From NCBI RefSeq assembly GCF_003417465.1, contig NZ_QVMV01000007.1, positions 1 through 64,000 on the forward strand: a stretch of 64,000 nt of DNA, in the 5' to 3' direction. Shown one piece after another: positions 25,449 through 33,558 of this stretch. The notes below the pieces were generated by a model. The model saw nothing but the letters and a program-made list of their open reading frames with translations, was not told the DNA's origin and made no database searches. The DNA is from Wenzhouxiangella sp. 15190 (GTDB lineage Bacteria; Pseudomonadota; Gammaproteobacteria; Xanthomonadales; Wenzhouxiangellaceae). Each line of letters opens with the position of its first letter. Position 1 is the stretch's first letter. The position numbers were made by a program, and so were the translations under genes.

Positions 25449-26042
25449 ATGGCCAAATCAAGTACAAAGCGTAACGGTGGCGGCGAAAAGTCTTCGTTGA
25501 CACCGGCTGACTGGGAGCAGGAAGCCCTGGAGCTGATCGCCGAGAAAGGCATCGCCGCGCTCCGTGTCGAGCCGCTGGCCCGACGCCTGGGGATCACCAA
25601 GGGCAGCTTCTACTGGCATTTTCCCGGCCGTGATGAATTGCTGGCCAAGGCGCTAGAGCGATGGGAGCGCCAGGACCGCCAGCATCTCAAGCTGTCGCTG
25701 AGTGCCGGCAATGCCCCGGCCGAACGTCTGGCCGACTTTGTCTGGCGGACCAGCCGGCAGACGCTGACTCACCGGATCTACGTGGCCTTGTGCGCCACGC
25801 CCGACCATCCCTGTATCGGCCCCGTGCTTCGGCGTGTGACCCAACGGCGCGTCAAGTACCTGAGCGCCGCACTCGAGGAACTGGGTCTGCAGGGCATCCA
25901 GGCGCGACATCGTGCGAACCTGATGTACTCCTCCTACGTGGGCTACCTGCAGCTCCAGGCGCAGGGCCTGGTGCCGGACAAGGACGAGCCGGACTTCGAC
26001 GCCTACGTCCAGCACGTGATCGAGACCCTAATCGAGGTTTGA
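25449..26042 (+). CDS. TetR family transcriptional regulator
   Basis: A 197-residue regulator with a typical TetR N-terminal helix-turn-helix (ALELIAEKGIAALRVEPLAR, then ITKGSFYWHFPGRDELLAKAL) preceded by a basic tail, and an all-helical ligand domain (about 75-197). The ATG at 25449 fits the family start; the frame open from 25401 is probably untranslated leader. It is divergent from the alpha/beta hydrolase and fadE genes and is therefore a candidate repressor of that beta-oxidation operon responding to an acyl-CoA or fatty acid. The ligand cannot be read from the sequence. Confidence 0.9.
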   Translation: MAKSSTKRNGGGEKSSLTPADWEQEALELIAEKGIAALRVEPLARRLGITKGSFYWHFPGRDELLAKALERWERQDRQHLKLSLSAGNAPAERLADFVWRTSRQTLTHRIYVALCATPDHPCIGPVLRRVTQRRVKYLSAALEELGLQGIQARHRANLMYSSYVGYLQLQAQGLVPDKDEPDFDAYVQHVIETLIEV

Positions 26043-26043
26043 G

Positions 26044-26190
26044 GGTTGGCTTGTTCGCTTGTTCGCTAGTTCGGCAACTTCTGGGTTTGCGGGGCGGCTG
26101 CGCCGCGATGATTCGGCGGCAACAAAAGGGCTTGAAAGAAATCCGGGGAACGTAATCTGCCGAACCAGCCAACCAGCCAACCAGCCAACC
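26044..26190. repeat. Word-repeat palindromic element (8-mer CCAACCAG)
   Basis: The left arm 26044-26075 and right arm 26159-26190 are both 32 bases and complementary at 27 of 32 positions. Each is written in 8-base steps: the right arm has CCAACCAG three times, the left arm CGCTTGTT-like words. The five mismatches recur mostly at the same phase of the repeat (four-base spacing). An 83-base centre contains GC-rich short inverted stretches. It fills the gap between convergent tetR and zapE genes. Confidence 0.92.
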
Positions 26191-26207
26191 AACTTTCAGA
26201 CCACCGA

Positions 26208-27296
26208 TCATGGTCGATGCTCCCGCCCCAGATATTCGTGACTCTGCATCTCGATCAACCGCGAGACGGTGCGCTCGAAGGGTGCGGCCAGCCGCTTGCC
26301 CCGGTAGAGCGCTTCCGGGGCCACCTCGGCCGAGACAACCAGCTTGACGGCGCGGTCGTAGCACTCGTCGACCAGGTGAATGAATCGTCTTGCGGCGTCG
26401 TTGTCGGCTTCGTCCATGGCCGGGATGTCGCTGAGAAACAGCGTGGAGAAGCGACGGGCCAGTTCGATGTAGTCGCCGCTGGAGCGCGGGCCGAGGCATA
26501 GCGTTTCGAAATCGAACCAGGCGACAGGCCCGGCGCGGCGAAGCGGTTCGAGCGTTCGGCCCCTGATTTCCAGGGTCCGGTTGCTGGACGGTTCGCCCCG
26601 GGTGAGCGAGGCGAACTCGCTTTCCATTTCCTCGCGCGTGTCATCGCTGATCGGGTGATAGTAGATCCGGTGCCGGCTGAGTTCGCGCAAGCGATAGTCC
26701 GTTTCTGCATCGAGCTCCAGAACTTCGCAGTGGCGCTCGATTGCCTCGATCGCCGGCATGAAGCGCTTGCGCTGGAGTCCGCCGGCGTACAGGTCGCGCG
26801 GTTCGGTGTTGCTGGTCGCGACCAGGCACAGCCCGCGCCCGAACAGCGGCTGGAGCAGTCCGGCCAGCAGCATGGCATCGGCGATGTCGCTGACGTGAAA
26901 CTCGTCGAAACACAGCACCCGGCAACGTCCGGCGATGGTGCGCGCCATGGCCGGCAGGGGGTCGCGCTGGCGGCCGTGCCTCTTGAGCGTGTCCTGAACG
27001 TGGTCCATGAAACGGTGGAAATGGATGCGCCAGGTCGCGACGCCAGCCTGATGCAGGCTTTCGGCGAACAGGTCCATCAGCATCGTCTTGCCGCGTCCGA
27101 CCCGGCCGTGCACATAGAGTCCCTCGACCGGCGGATGCCGCCGGCGCCAGCGGTCGATCACCCCGGTGCGTTTGTCCACCAGTGTGGCGTAGCGTTGCTC
27201 GAGCCGTTCGATCGCGATCTGCTGGGCCGCGTCGGGCTGCAGCTGGTCGTTTTCGAGGAGGGCGCGGTAGCGCGCGAGCGGACCGCGTTCGGTCAT
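26208..27296 (-). CDS. zapE: Cell division ATPase ZapE (AFG1 family)
   Basis: A 362-residue AFG1/LACE1-type P-loop ATPase; ZapE associates with the Z-ring in enterobacteria. Walker A (VHGRVGRGKTMLMDLF, about residue 70), Walker B (VLCFDEFHVSDIADAML), the sensor region ATSNTEPRDLYAGGLQRKRF and the C-terminal FLSDIPAMDEADNDAARRFI segment are present. The frame is open further upstream, but homology starts at MTERGPL; its ATG overlaps the TAA stop of the preceding hydrolase by one base (TAATG). The two genes are therefore probably translationally coupled. Confidence 0.94.
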   Translation of the reverse strand: MTERGPLARYRALLENDQLQPDAAQQIAIERLEQRYATLVDKRTGVIDRWRRRHPPVEGLYVHGRVGRGKTMLMDLFAESLHQAGVATWRIHFHRFMDHVQDTLKRHGRQRDPLPAMARTIAGRCRVLCFDEFHVSDIADAMLLAGLLQPLFGRGLCLVATSNTEPRDLYAGGLQRKRFMPAIEAIERHCEVLELDAETDYRLRELSRHRIYYHPISDDTREEMESEFASLTRGEPSSNRTLEIRGRTLEPLRRAGPVAWFDFETLCLGPRSSGDYIELARRFSTLFLSDIPAMDEADNDAARRFIHLVDECYDRAVKLVVSAEVAPEALYRGKRLAAPFERTVSRLIEMQSHEYLGREHRP

Positions 27297-27955
27297 TAGG
27301 GCAGGTTGGGCTGGACGTGGTTCTTGATCAGGCCGCGCAAGTCCATCAGGCGACGATGGAAGAAATGACCCGTACCCTCCATGACCACGAGGTTGGCGTC
27401 CTGCCCGAGCTTTTCGGCCCAGTCGTAGACGGCCTCGGGAGAGACGACTTCGTCTTCGTCGCCCTGAACGACGAGCCATGGGCAGTTGGGCGGCTGAAGA
27501 TCGTCGAAGCCGTAGCGTTCCACCGGAGGAGCGATGGAGATGAGCTGGCGTACCGGCAGATCCTGGGCGGCCTTGAGCACGATATAGGATCCAAAGGAAA
27601 AGCCGCCCAGCCAGAGATCGTCGTCGGGCCGAACCTTGCGAACCCAGTCGATCACTGCCAAGAGGTCGTCTGATTCGCCTTCGCCGTCGTCGAACTCGCC
27701 CTCGCTGTCGCCCACCCCGCGAAAGTTGAAGCGGACGGTGCGCAGGCCGAGCTCGCGCAGGCTGCGTTCCATGATGGTGACCACCTTGTTACGCAGGGTG
27801 CCGCCGTGTTGCGGATGCGGGTGACAGAGCACGGCCGTGGCGGGCCGTTCGTCCTCGCCTTCCGGCACGTCGGCCAGGCATTCGATGCGGCCGGCCGGGC
27901 CGGTGATGAAAAATTCCGTGGATTCGCTCGGGAAGTGGGCCGGGTCGGTGTCCAT
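27296..27955 (-). CDS. Alpha/beta hydrolase, dienelactone hydrolase-like (COG2945 type)
   Basis: A 219-residue alpha/beta-fold hydrolase. Family hallmarks are CHPHPQHGGTLRNKVV, the FNFRGVGDSEGEFD segment, the nucleophile elbow GGFSFGS, the acid region VQGDEDEVV and the late His in GTGHFFHRRL. This family is widespread in proteobacteria and its substrate is unknown; esterase or lipase activity is generally assumed. It is followed directly by zapE with a one-base overlap. Its start is divergent from acpH with about 90 bases between. Confidence 0.88.
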   Translation of the reverse strand: MDTDPAHFPSESTEFFITGPAGRIECLADVPEGEDERPATAVLCHPHPQHGGTLRNKVVTIMERSLRELGLRTVRFNFRGVGDSEGEFDDGEGESDDLLAVIDWVRKVRPDDDLWLGGFSFGSYIVLKAAQDLPVRQLISIAPPVERYGFDDLQPPNCPWLVVQGDEDEVVSPEAVYDWAEKLGQDANLVVMEGTGHFFHRRLMDLRGLIKNHVQPNLP

Positions 27956-28044
27956 GAAGGGTCCTTGACGGTTGCCAGCGCCGCTCGCGCGGGAGCGTTA
28001 TCATAACTCACCCGCTGCGGCCCCTGCAGGTCATCCTGACTGGC

Positions 28045-28653
28045 ATGAATCATCTCGCACATGTCGTGCTCGCCGGCCCCGAGGAAGGGCTTCGGCTCGG
28101 GGCGTTCCTGGGCGACCACGTCAAGGGTCGGCAGGCCCTCGACGAGCTTCCGGCCAGCTGGGCCGCCGGGGTGGAGCTGCACCGCAGGATCGATTCAATC
28201 AGCGATGCTCATCCGGCTGTGCTCGGCCTGCTCGAGCGCCTCGATCCGCCGTGGCGCCGCTACGGCGGCGTCATCTACGACGTGCTGTTCGATCACATGC
28301 TCACGCGGCATTGGTCGCGATTCGGTCCGACCGATCTCGGGCGCCTCGGTTGCGAGATCGACCTGTTGCTGGCGCGGCATCGACCCCGGCTGCCGGCCAG
28401 GCTGGTGAGGTTCAGCCTGTGGGCCCAAGGGCGTGGGTTGTGGCAGCGCTACGGTGAGCGCGACATGCTCGAGGAAATTTTCGGGCTGCTGGCCCGTCGC
28501 CACGGTCGCCACTGGCCACTGGCCGACGGCGCACGCCTGCTCGAAGAGCACGAAGCCGCCATCGAACAAGCGTTTCTGGAACTGTTCCCGGACCTGCTGG
28601 GCCGTGTAGCGGATGAGCGGGCCCGGCTCTACTCGACCTGGTCGAGCATGTAG
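28045..28653 (+). CDS. acpH: Acyl carrier protein phosphodiesterase
   Basis: A 202-residue AcpH-type hydrolase of the HD-like superfamily that removes phosphopantetheine from holo-ACP. The conserved start MNHLAHVVLAGPEEGLRLG followed by LGDHVKG, the HRRIDSISDAHP motif and the YDVLFDHMLTRHW metal-binding segment are visible. It is longer at the C-terminus in line with enterobacterial AcpH (193 residues). Its final 25 bases overlap the 3' end of the convergent cytochrome c5 gene. Confidence 0.92.
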   Translation: MNHLAHVVLAGPEEGLRLGAFLGDHVKGRQALDELPASWAAGVELHRRIDSISDAHPAVLGLLERLDPPWRRYGGVIYDVLFDHMLTRHWSRFGPTDLGRLGCEIDLLLARHRPRLPARLVRFSLWAQGRGLWQRYGERDMLEEIFGLLARRHGRHWPLADGARLLEEHEAAIEQAFLELFPDLLGRVADERARLYSTWSSM

Positions 28654-29138
28654 TCGACCGAGGCGGCGACCTGTTCGTCGCTGAGATCCGAGCGGCCACC
28701 GCGGGCCGGCATGGCGTTGAAGCCGTCGATGGCGTGGGTCACCAGGGTCTCACGGCCCTTGTCGAGTCGATCGCTCCAGTCGCCGGCTTCGAGCATGGGG
28801 GCGCCGGCCGTGCCCGCGTCATGGCAGGTCGCGCAGACCTGGTTGTAGATCATTTCCCCGTCGGTCGAGCCGTCGAAGGCCACCTGTGGCTCGGCTTCGG
28901 CGGCTGCTTCTTCGGCCGCAGCTTGAGCGGCAGCCCGGCCGGTCTCGCCAGCGTATACACCGGCTACCGGCTGCAGTCGTTCCTCCACGGCAGCCTGGCG
29001 CGCGGCGCTCTGCTCGCCGTCGAATTCGCGATTGTGGATGATCAGAGCCAGCACGATGATGACCACGGTAAAGGCGACCAGCCCGGCCAGCACCGCGCTG
29101 AATGTTTGGATGAATTGACGATCATGTTGCTCGGACAC
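28629..29138 (-). CDS. Membrane-anchored cytochrome c5
   Basis: A 169-residue c-type cytochrome. One N-terminal membrane helix (about 16-35) anchors it; residues 45-85 are an Ala/Glu-rich linker. The heme domain has the CATCH attachment motif (CxxCH) near residue 103 and the axial Met in FNAMPARGG, followed by the DLSDEQVAASVDYML helix typical of cytochrome c5. It is expected to shuttle electrons in the periplasm to a terminal oxidase or other partner. Its 3' end overlaps the end of acpH on the other strand by 25 bases. Confidence 0.93.
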   Translation of the reverse strand: MSEQHDRQFIQTFSAVLAGLVAFTVVIIVLALIIHNREFDGEQSAARQAAVEERLQPVAGVYAGETGRAAAQAAAEEAAAEAEPQVAFDGSTDGEMIYNQVCATCHDAGTAGAPMLEAGDWSDRLDKGRETLVTHAIDGFNAMPARGGRSDLSDEQVAASVDYMLDQVE

Positions 29139-29208
29139 GCCGGACAGACCTCACGCTTGAATTGAGTAGAAGAATGTGCCCCACCGTCGCAGGACCGCAA
29201 AGACGCAA

Positions 29209-29628
29209 TTATACCGCCTGGTGGTTTGTGGATACAGTGGCCTCTTCATCTTGCAGCCGCGCAACCAGAGCGACTCCGGCGGCGGACCCGGCGAGCGGCA
29301 GGGCGCTCGCCAACAGGGCCAACGGGTTGCCGGGCGTGGTCAGCCCCACCAGCACAAAAGCCGGCAGGCCCAGAAGCGCGCCCGTACACAGGCCCCAGCC
29401 GATACGCGGCGCCAGGGCGGCGGTCATCATGCCACCGAACAGGCCACCGGCTATCCAGACCAGGGCCGGAACAGGCAACAACGGCCATACCAGCGCCTGG
29501 CCGAAACCATCGCCGGCTTCGACTCGCAGAATCGATTCCGGAAGCAGAACCAGCAGGCCGGCCGAGATCGCCTCGATGAGGATCACGCTGACGAGCAGGC
29601 CGGCGCACAGGGCCAGGAGAACGCGCAT
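29209..29628 (-). CDS. Hypothetical four-helix membrane protein
   Basis: I do not recognise this 139-residue protein. It has four strongly hydrophobic segments (about 3-27, 47-75, 76-98 and 100-122) separated by short loops and a charged C-terminal tail (ARLQDEEATVSTN). The glycine-rich segments resemble small integral membrane proteins of unknown function common in gammaproteobacteria. It lies between cytochrome c5 (same strand, 70 bp away) and the divergent GGDEF-EAL gene. Coding is supported by codon position GC bias and the coherent helix pattern, but no function is assigned. Confidence 0.65.
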   Translation of the reverse strand: MRVLLALCAGLLVSVILIEAISAGLLVLLPESILRVEAGDGFGQALVWPLLPVPALVWIAGGLFGGMMTAALAPRIGWGLCTGALLGLPAFVLVGLTTPGNPLALLASALPLAGSAAGVALVARLQDEEATVSTNHQAV

Positions 29629-29816
29629 CCACGCTCACTATCGATGAATTCCCGGCTGAGTCTACCAGTACCCCGGGGCTCTGCGTCGCTTTGGGCGGTT
29701 GCGATATACTGCCGCCTCATCCGGAATCCAAACCAGCATAGCCCGGGTCCCCAAAGGGTTCGCCATTTCATGCCCATTCAGCCACCGATCCCATCACTGT
29801 ATGCGGAGGTCACCGC

Positions 29817-32081
29817 GTGACATTGATCGATTCCGAGTTCGGTGCGTCATTGAAGCGCGTGGAACGATGGCGTCCCTGGGTGGCCGGCCTGCTGATGTTG
29901 GCCGGGATCGCGGGCACGTTGTTTCTCTATCGCGGGCTGCAGTCGGCCGAAGTCGATTCGCTGGCGCGTTATGTCGACAATCTGGCCGATTACATCGAAG
30001 TCGACATGCTCGCCGATCTGGGCGAGCAGATGAACGCCCATCGACGCATGGCCGCGCGCCTGGCCCATAACGGGATTGAAGACGCCGGGGGCTGGCAACT
30101 CAATGCCGAGTTGTTTCTGGACCACTACGGCTACTATCGGACCCTAGCGGTATTGGATCCTGCGCTGGAGGTGTTGTGGATTCGCCATCGCGGTGAAGGT
30201 CATGTCGCGCCGGGCGAGATCTTTCCGGTTGGCGAGGAGTACCGGCCGGCTCTGGCACGCGCCCGGGCGACCGGCGAAATAACCGCCACGCGACCCCGCT
30301 TCCTGCCCGATGGACGTCCGGGTATCAGCTTGATCATCCCGATCGGCACCAATGAGCGGCACGCCGGCTACGTGGCGACGACCATGGACATTCCGGATGC
30401 CATCGATGCCATGATTCCCGCCCTGTTCCGGGAATCGCTCGACCTGCATGCCGTCGCGCGTGGGCGCGACGTGTATCCCTATCCGCCACAGGCCGCACCG
30501 TCGCAATGGGATGCCGGCTTTACGGTCGATCTCGACGACGACGAGACCGGGTTTCTGTTCGAATTTGCCGTCAGCGATGATATTCGCGAACAATTGAGTT
30601 CGGCCATGCCGGAAGTGGTATTGGTCAGCGGGATCCTGTTGTCCCTGCTGCTGGCGGCTGTGGTCTATCTGGGCCTCAATGCCGGCGATCAGGCACGGGT
30701 GATGGCCCGGGCCAACCGCCGGCTTGAGCAGGAAATCGGCGAGCGGGAAGCCGCCGAGCGCGAACTGAGTTTCCTGGTCAATCACGACAGCCTGACAGGT
30801 CTGCCCAATCGCTCGGGAATTTCAGAGTTCCTCGCCGACATGATCGAGAATCACGGTGACCGCCAGGCCCAACTGGCCGTTCTTTTCCTCGACCTCGATC
30901 AGTTCAAGGACATCAACGACTCCCTCGGTCACCAGCTCGGCGACCAGCTTTTGTGCGAGGTGCCGCGCCGACTCGCCGGTATATTGCGCGATCGGGATTT
31001 CGTCGGCCGCCACGGCGGCGACGAATTCCTGATCGCCGTCGAGCGGGCCGACCGCGAGCAGGTCGAGCAGCTTGCCGGCAATATCCTGCACGCACTCGAT
31101 GCCGGCTTCGCCGTGGAGGACCACCGGCTGTTCATTTCCGGCAGCATCGGGATCGCCTACTATCCTGAATCGGGGCGCTCGGTCAACGAGCTGATCCAGA
31201 ACGCCGACACCGCCTTGTTCAAGGCCAAGAACGCCGGACGCAACCAGTTCGCCGTTTTCACCCGCGAAATGTTCGCCCAGGCGCAGCATCGACTGAACCT
31301 CAGCCGTGATATCCGGCACGCGCTCGAAGACGGCAACTTCCGGGTCGTCTACCAGCCCATCGTCGATGTCCGTGACCTGTCCATGAGCGGGGTCGAAGCA
31401 CTGTTGCGCTGGGACCACCGTGACGGCTATCCCGTGCCGCCGCAGGAATTCATCCGGGTCGCCGAAGAGACCGGCATCATCGGTCGGCTGGGAGAATTCG
31501 CCCTCGATCGTGCGCTCTCGGACCTGGCGCAATGGAAATCGCTTTCCGAGGACCTGCCCGGCCTGGCCGTCAATGTCTCGGGTGCGCAGATTCACGAGGC
31601 CGGGTTCGCCGAGCAGCTCAGCATACTGCTGCACCAGCATCGCATCGAGCCGGAACAGCTGCACCTCGAAATCACCGAGGAAGTGCTGATCGAAAACCTC
31701 GCCAGTAACCGCCGCATGCTGCACAAGCTCGACGAGATCGGCATCCGCATCGTTGTCGACGATTTCGGCGTCGGTTATTCCTCGTTGAGCTATCTCAAGA
31801 ACTTCCCGATTTCGGTGGTCAAGATCGATCGCGGTTTCGTTCGGGATATCGTCTCCGATCCCGAGGACCAGGCCATTACGCGAACCATCTGCAGCCTGGC
31901 TGCCGACCTTGGCATGCAGACGGTTGCCGAAGGCGTCGAAACGGACGAACAGTTGGCCCTGCTGGCAAGCTACCGCTGTTCATTCGCCCAAGGATTCCTG
32001 TTTGCCAGGCCGGTCGAGGCCGACGAAATTGCACAGATGATTGGCGGGCAACAACCGTGGCGAGCCACTTCCCGGGACTGA
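29817..32081 (+). CDS. Membrane GGDEF-EAL protein with periplasmic sensor
   Basis: A 754-residue c-di-GMP turnover protein. Transmembrane helices at about 21-38 and 267-288 enclose a periplasmic sensor of some 225 residues (a double-Cache-like fold is possible). The GGDEF domain (about 310-475) has an intact active site HGGDEF near residue 401, preceded at the expected spacing by an RDRD inhibitory site. The EAL domain (about 490-750) has Glu527 (GVEALLRW), the Asn of LAVNVSG, EITEE, DDFGVGYSS, KIDRGF and EGVET, so phosphodiesterase activity is expected. The start is GTG with a strong GGAGGT site six bases upstream. The stimulus sensed is unknown. Confidence 0.93.
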   Translation: MTLIDSEFGASLKRVERWRPWVAGLLMLAGIAGTLFLYRGLQSAEVDSLARYVDNLADYIEVDMLADLGEQMNAHRRMAARLAHNGIEDAGGWQLNAELFLDHYGYYRTLAVLDPALEVLWIRHRGEGHVAPGEIFPVGEEYRPALARARATGEITATRPRFLPDGRPGISLIIPIGTNERHAGYVATTMDIPDAIDAMIPALFRESLDLHAVARGRDVYPYPPQAAPSQWDAGFTVDLDDDETGFLFEFAVSDDIREQLSSAMPEVVLVSGILLSLLLAAVVYLGLNAGDQARVMARANRRLEQEIGEREAAERELSFLVNHDSLTGLPNRSGISEFLADMIENHGDRQAQLAVLFLDLDQFKDINDSLGHQLGDQLLCEVPRRLAGILRDRDFVGRHGGDEFLIAVERADREQVEQLAGNILHALDAGFAVEDHRLFISGSIGIAYYPESGRSVNELIQNADTALFKAKNAGRNQFAVFTREMFAQAQHRLNLSRDIRHALEDGNFRVVYQPIVDVRDLSMSGVEALLRWDHRDGYPVPPQEFIRVAEETGIIGRLGEFALDRALSDLAQWKSLSEDLPGLAVNVSGAQIHEAGFAEQLSILLHQHRIEPEQLHLEITEEVLIENLASNRRMLHKLDEIGIRIVVDDFGVGYSSLSYLKNFPISVVKIDRGFVRDIVSDPEDQAITRTICSLAADLGMQTVAEGVETDEQLALLASYRCSFAQGFLFARPVEADEIAQMIGGQQPWRATSRD

Positions 32082-32085
32082 GGTG

Positions 32086-32221
<136 letters not shown>

Positions 32222-32304
32222 TTATTGCCGTTTGCTTCGTACGTGCCTGTGGCTGAAAAAGGCCTTAGGGAAAGCATCCGTGCGATCGGGATAGAACCCC
32301 GGGC

Positions 32305-33558
32305 CTATTTCCCCACCAGGCCATAACGTCCTTTTGAATGCCAGTCGGCGATCCAGTCGCCGACTTCTTCGGCCGGCATGGGGCGGGCAATCATGTAGCC
32401 CTGGGCCTGGTCGCAGCCGAATTCACTCAGGAGATCCCATTCATCCTGCGTCTCGACACCCTCGGCCACGGTCACCAGTCCGAGGCGGGCGGCCATTTCC
32501 AGGCTGGATTGGAGGATGACCCGGCTCGACTCCCGCCGATGGGCGCCGGTGACAAACGCGCGGTCGATCTTGAGTTCGGAGGCTGCGCTTCTGTCGAGTT
32601 GCTGCATGGAGGAGTAACCCGTGCCGTAATCATCAATGGCCAGGGCGAAGCCCTTCATGCGCAGGCGACTCAGGTTTTCCAGTACCTTGCCGACATCGGT
32701 CATGGCCACCGTTTCGGTGATCTCTACCGTGACATGGCGTGGTTCGAGCCCCTGCCGGACCACATCCTGGGTCAGCCGTTCGGCCAGGCCGAGGTTGGCC
32801 AATGAATGGATTGAAACATTGATGGCGATACTGACATCGTGGCCGCCGTCGCGCCAGGAACGGCACCATCCCGTTGCCTTATCAACCATGGTCCGGGTCA
32901 GTTTGCCGACCAGGCCGTTTTCCTCGATGGTCTCGATAAAGGCGTAGGGCGAGACTACACCATGCTCGGGATGGCGCCAGCGCGCCAGTGCCTCCAGCCC
33001 GGTGACCGCGCCGGTGGCCAATGCGATCTTGGGCTGGAAAAACGGCTCGAACTGCTCCTGTTCCAGGCCCGTACGCACCTCATCCAGACTGAACGCCAAA
33101 CCCCGGGGCCGGGATCGTGCACGAACATTGCGATCAGGGTCATGCGATGCAATCAGGCGGGCCAGGCTTTCCGGGGCGGGCGGCTTGTCAATGGCGCCGA
33201 GGAGATTGATATTGTAGGCGCCCGCCATGGACAGCACCGTGCGGACCAGTGACCGGTCCATGGAACTGGCAATGATGAGCGAAGCGGGGCACCCTGATTC
33301 ACCGAGATGGCGCAGCAATTCCATACCGTCCATGCCCGGCATGTCGAGATCGCTGATGATGATGTCGACCGCCTGGTCGACACGATCGAGCGTTTCCAGC
33401 GCCTCGGTGCCACAAGCGGCTTCGTGAATTTCAGCCGCACCGAGATTCCGGAGCATTTCGACGATCATCCGGCGCTGGAAATCATGGTCCTCGGCAACCA
33501 AAAGGCGCAATCCCGGCGGGATAACCGCTCGAGGTTCAGACTCTTCGGATATAGTCAT
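32305..33558 (-). CDS. Response regulator with EAL phosphodiesterase output
   Basis: A 417-residue regulator. The receiver domain (about 17-135) has the acidic cluster VAEDHD, phosphoacceptor Asp70 (IISDLDMPGMDG) and the Lys of IDKPP. The EAL domain (about 155-410) carries Glu189 (GLEALARW), IAINVS, EITETV, DDYGTGYSS, LKIDRAF and EGVET, a full catalytic set. This architecture (PvrR or VieA type) lowers c-di-GMP when phosphorylated. The chosen ATG at 33558 lies inside the end of the upstream hybrid kinase gene (23-base overlap), so the two are co-translated and are almost certainly partners. The longer upstream frame is not homologous. Confidence 0.93.
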   Translation of the reverse strand: MTISEESEPRAVIPPGLRLLVAEDHDFQRRMIVEMLRNLGAAEIHEAACGTEALETLDRVDQAVDIIISDLDMPGMDGMELLRHLGESGCPASLIIASSMDRSLVRTVLSMAGAYNINLLGAIDKPPAPESLARLIASHDPDRNVRARSRPRGLAFSLDEVRTGLEQEQFEPFFQPKIALATGAVTGLEALARWRHPEHGVVSPYAFIETIEENGLVGKLTRTMVDKATGWCRSWRDGGHDVSIAINVSIHSLANLGLAERLTQDVVRQGLEPRHVTVEITETVAMTDVGKVLENLSRLRMKGFALAIDDYGTGYSSMQQLDRSAASELKIDRAFVTGAHRRESSRVILQSSLEMAARLGLVTVAEGVETQDEWDLLSEFGCDQAQGYMIARPMPAEEVGDWIADWHSKGRYGLVGK

